Assembly (NCBI GenBank): GCA_029977305.1
Contig: JAPOLF010000100.1
Location: forward strand, 1-7,474
Length of the DNA stretch: 7,474 bases
DNA from: a bacterium
GTDB taxonomy: Bacteria; Chloroflexota; Chloroflexia; Thermomicrobiales; UBA6265
Reading direction: 5' to 3'
A model generated the notes under the pieces. That model searched no databases, had not been told where the DNA came from, and saw nothing but the letters and a program-made list of their open reading frames with translations. The position numbers and the translations under genes are program-made. Positions within the stretch are counted from its first letter, which is position 1; each line of letters begins with the position of its first letter. Of this stretch, positions 6,163 through 7,474 are shown piece after piece.

Positions 6163-6205
6163 TCTCGGTGGCCGACAATGTGCTTCGGTCATCTGGGAAC
6201 CGAGG
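6163..6205 (+). other. Bulged hairpin between acpP and tatC
   Basis: CTCGGT (6164-6169) pairs with ACCGAG (6199-6204). Inside, GGCCGA (6170-6175) pairs with TCGGTC (6185-6190) with one G-U. An alternative continuous stem is 6167-6175 with 6185-6193. No U-tract follows, so a role as acpP terminator is only possible. The rest of the 163-nt gap (6136-6298) holds a weak CCGGC/GCCGG hairpin at 6233-6249 and no promoter I would defend. Confidence 0.3.
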
Positions 6206-6284
6206 CCGCCCGATCATCGTTTCACTCGATAACCGGCGATGGTTGCCGGCTCAATCCGCACCCCCAGTTTCCGCCGGGGCCGAT

Positions 6285-6289
6285 GAGGA
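6285..6289 (+). promoter_or_regulatory. Shine-Dalgarno of tatC
   Basis: GAGGA, 9 nt before the ATG at 6299. It supports that start, which precedes the conserved LLEHMIELRDR motif by 30 residues. Confidence 0.6.
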
Positions 6290-6298
6290 CCAAGCCAC

Positions 6299-7102
6299 AT
6301 GGCTGGAGTGATCAAAGCACCGAAGATCCCCAAGTCGCTGCCGAAGCTTCCGGATCCCAGTGAGCCGGATGTGTTCGAGGAGATGACACTCCTCGAGCAC
6401 ATGATCGAGTTGCGCGACCGGATCGTGAAGATCGTCATCGCGGTGGCGATTGCCTTCGTCGCTGGCATCTACTTCGCCGGGCCGCTCCTCGAACTGCTCA
6501 AAGAGAAGTCCAATGCCGTTGGTGGGTTCGACGTCGTCTCCCCCACCGACCCCATCACCCTGTATTTCAAGATCGCGCTCTACATCGCGATCGGCATCGC
6601 ACTCCCGGTGATCCTGTGGCAGGTGTTCGGCTTCCTTGCCCCGGGTCTGACGAAAAAGGAAAAGCGCATCCTGTATTCGTCCCTGCCGTTCGTGTCGATC
6701 CTCTTCCTCGGAGGGGCAGCCTACGGATTCTTCGTCGCAGCCCCAGCGGCCTTCAAGTTCCTCTCGAACTTCAAGACCAACCTCTTTGAGTGGTCCCCGG
6801 AAGGCGGACAGATCATCACCTTCTATCTAACCCTCATGATCGGGTTGGCGCTGGCCTTCCAGCTGCCGGTGGTGATGTTCCTCCTCGCCAAGCTCGGGAT
6901 CGCCACTCCCCAGAAGCTGCGCTCGTTCTGGAAGTACGCCTTGCTCATCATCTTCATCGCCAGCGCGGTGATCACTCCCAGCACGGATCCCTTCAACATG
7001 GCACTGGTCGCGGTGCCGTTGATGATCCTTTACTGGGCAGGCGTCGTGCTGTCCTACTGGTTCGCGCGCAAGCCCGTCGAAGAGAACAAGGCAGCGGCCT
7101 AA
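6299..7102 (+). CDS. tatC: Sec-independent protein translocase subunit TatC
   Basis: TatC is the inner-membrane receptor that recognises twin-arginine signal peptides and, with TatA-type subunits, exports folded proteins. The protein has 267 residues. A Pro/Lys-rich cytoplasmic N-terminus of about 28 residues precedes MTLLEHMIELRDRI, with Glu37 matching the signal-peptide-contacting Glu15 of E. coli. Six hydrophobic segments are visible at roughly 41-64, 88-113, 126-148, 172-196, 211-225 and 233-254. FLAPGLTKKEKR (Glu121, E. coli Glu103) sits between the second and third. VITPSTDPFNM, with Asp230 near the last segment, is also characteristic. The C-terminus is a short charged cytoplasmic tail. 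No tatA or tatB lies in the window, so the partner must be encoded elsewhere. It ends 44 nt from the convergent NFACT gene. Confidence 0.96.
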   Translation: MAGVIKAPKIPKSLPKLPDPSEPDVFEEMTLLEHMIELRDRIVKIVIAVAIAFVAGIYFAGPLLELLKEKSNAVGGFDVVSPTDPITLYFKIALYIAIGIALPVILWQVFGFLAPGLTKKEKRILYSSLPFVSILFLGGAAYGFFVAAPAAFKFLSNFKTNLFEWSPEGGQIITFYLTLMIGLALAFQLPVVMFLLAKLGIATPQKLRSFWKYALLIIFIASAVITPSTDPFNMALVAVPLMILYWAGVVLSYWFARKPVEENKAAA

Positions 7103-7118
7103 CCCCCAACGTTCCCCA

Positions 7119-7140
7119 ATCGGTGACTCGGACGACCGAT
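7119..7140. terminator. Possible shared hairpin in the convergent gap
   Basis: ATCGGT (7119-7124) and ACCGAT (7135-7140) form a 6-bp inverted repeat with a 10-nt loop in the 44-nt gap between the convergent tatC and NFACT genes. Being symmetric, it could act in both directions. No T-run follows on either strand, so this is position-based and weak. Confidence 0.3.
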
Positions 7141-7146
7141 CGTGCC

Positions 7147-7474
7147 TCAGCGCCCCCGAGCGGTCTCTGCTGATGGCGCGACTGCCACGGTGCGTTCATG
7201 TCGGTACGTGACCAGCCCCGGCGGTCCACCTTTGATCTTCCGGACATGTTTCCGCTTCGCGACGTCTACTTCAACGCGGGCACTCGTCCGCGCCGCGCTG
7301 AACCACGCTGCCAGTTGCGCTGCCGCGAGCACGGTCTCCTCCCGCTCTGGCTGCTGTGGGTTGCGCCACCGGATCACCACGTGCGATCCGCCGACACCCC
7401 GTGCATGCAGCCACGTGTCCTCTGGCCCGGCAATGGTGAACGTCACCGCGTCATTCTGCGCCGCACTTCGGCCG
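7147..7474 (-). CDS. rqcH: RqcH-like NFACT family protein, C-terminal NFACT-R domain (5' truncated by window edge)
   Basis: On the minus strand the frame is open from the window edge to a TGA at 7149-7147, giving the last 108 residues. The fragment contains the NFACT-R hallmark DTWLHARGVGGSHVVIR, preceded by NDAVTFTIAGPE. It is followed by LAAAQLAAWFSAAR, VDVAKRKHVRKIKGG and PPGLVTYRHERTVAV, which run like Bacillus subtilis RqcH. RqcH binds split 50S subunits carrying stalled nascent chains and recruits alanyl-tRNA to add C-terminal alanine tails that mark them for degradation. In older annotation the family is called fibronectin-binding protein or DUF814. A GTG at 7446 is internal, since the domain extends upstream of it. 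The NFACT-N, helix-hairpin-helix and coiled-coil parts lie outside the window, so a smaller NFACT-R-only protein cannot be excluded. It converges on tatC and belongs to a separate transcript. Confidence 0.9.
   Translation of the reverse strand, partial: GRSAAQNDAVTFTIAGPEDTWLHARGVGGSHVVIRWRNPQQPEREETVLAAAQLAAWFSAARTSARVEVDVAKRKHVRKIKGGPPGLVTYRHERTVAVAPSAETARGR

Noticed and set aside
1..7474. Mobile elements, CRISPR arrays, tRNA or rRNA genes, riboswitches and defence genes.
   Set aside because: No transposase motifs, regularly spaced repeats, cloverleaf sequences or known riboswitch cores were seen on either strand by eye. Genes fill nearly all of the window.

Overview
The window holds an ordinary but informative block of housekeeping genes from a high-G+C bacterium. 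Seven genes and the 3' part of an eighth (purF) read rightward, and the 3' end of a ninth gene reads leftward. The order is purF(partial)-purD-purN-purE-accC-nusB-acpP-tatC, then a convergent rqcH-type (NFACT) gene cut by the right edge. Codon third positions are strongly G/C, and Shine-Dalgarno sequences precede most genes. The NFACT protein together with the accC-nusB pairing suggests Chloroflexota or a nearby Terrabacterial lineage. This is an inference; no rRNA or other decisive marker is present.

Left part (1-3647): a tightly packed purine operon. The purF-purD gap is 2 nt. purN follows purD with a 2-nt gap, and its Shine-Dalgarno lies inside purD. purE follows 25 nt later. These enzymes make phosphoribosylamine (PurF), GAR (PurD) and formyl-GAR (PurN), and carboxylate AIR (PurE). 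The most distinctive protein is PurE. Its motifs match the CO2-dependent class II AIR carboxylase of animals and Treponema denticola rather than the usual bacterial class I mutase, and no purK is present beside it. PurN has an insertion of about 15 residues in the substrate loop after its catalytic HP-LLP motif.

Middle (3657-5715): accC (biotin carboxylase of acetyl-CoA carboxylase) and nusB (transcription antitermination factor). accC has no Shine-Dalgarno but has a TANNNT box 7 nt before its ATG, the pattern of a leaderless transcript. No accB is present.

Right part (5716-7474): acpP (acyl carrier protein) sits behind a 183-nt intergenic region with a candidate promoter and a conspicuous dyad. 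A 163-nt gap and then tatC (twin-arginine translocase subunit) follow. A 44-nt convergent gap separates tatC from the C-terminal NFACT-R domain of an RqcH-like ribosome quality-control protein on the minus strand.

No mobile element, CRISPR array, tRNA, rRNA or cargo system was seen, and no gap without a gene exceeds 300 nt. The points worth a second look are the PurE class, the PurN insertion, the putative leaderless accC promoter and the acpP leader dyad. I do not see a wholly new system here.
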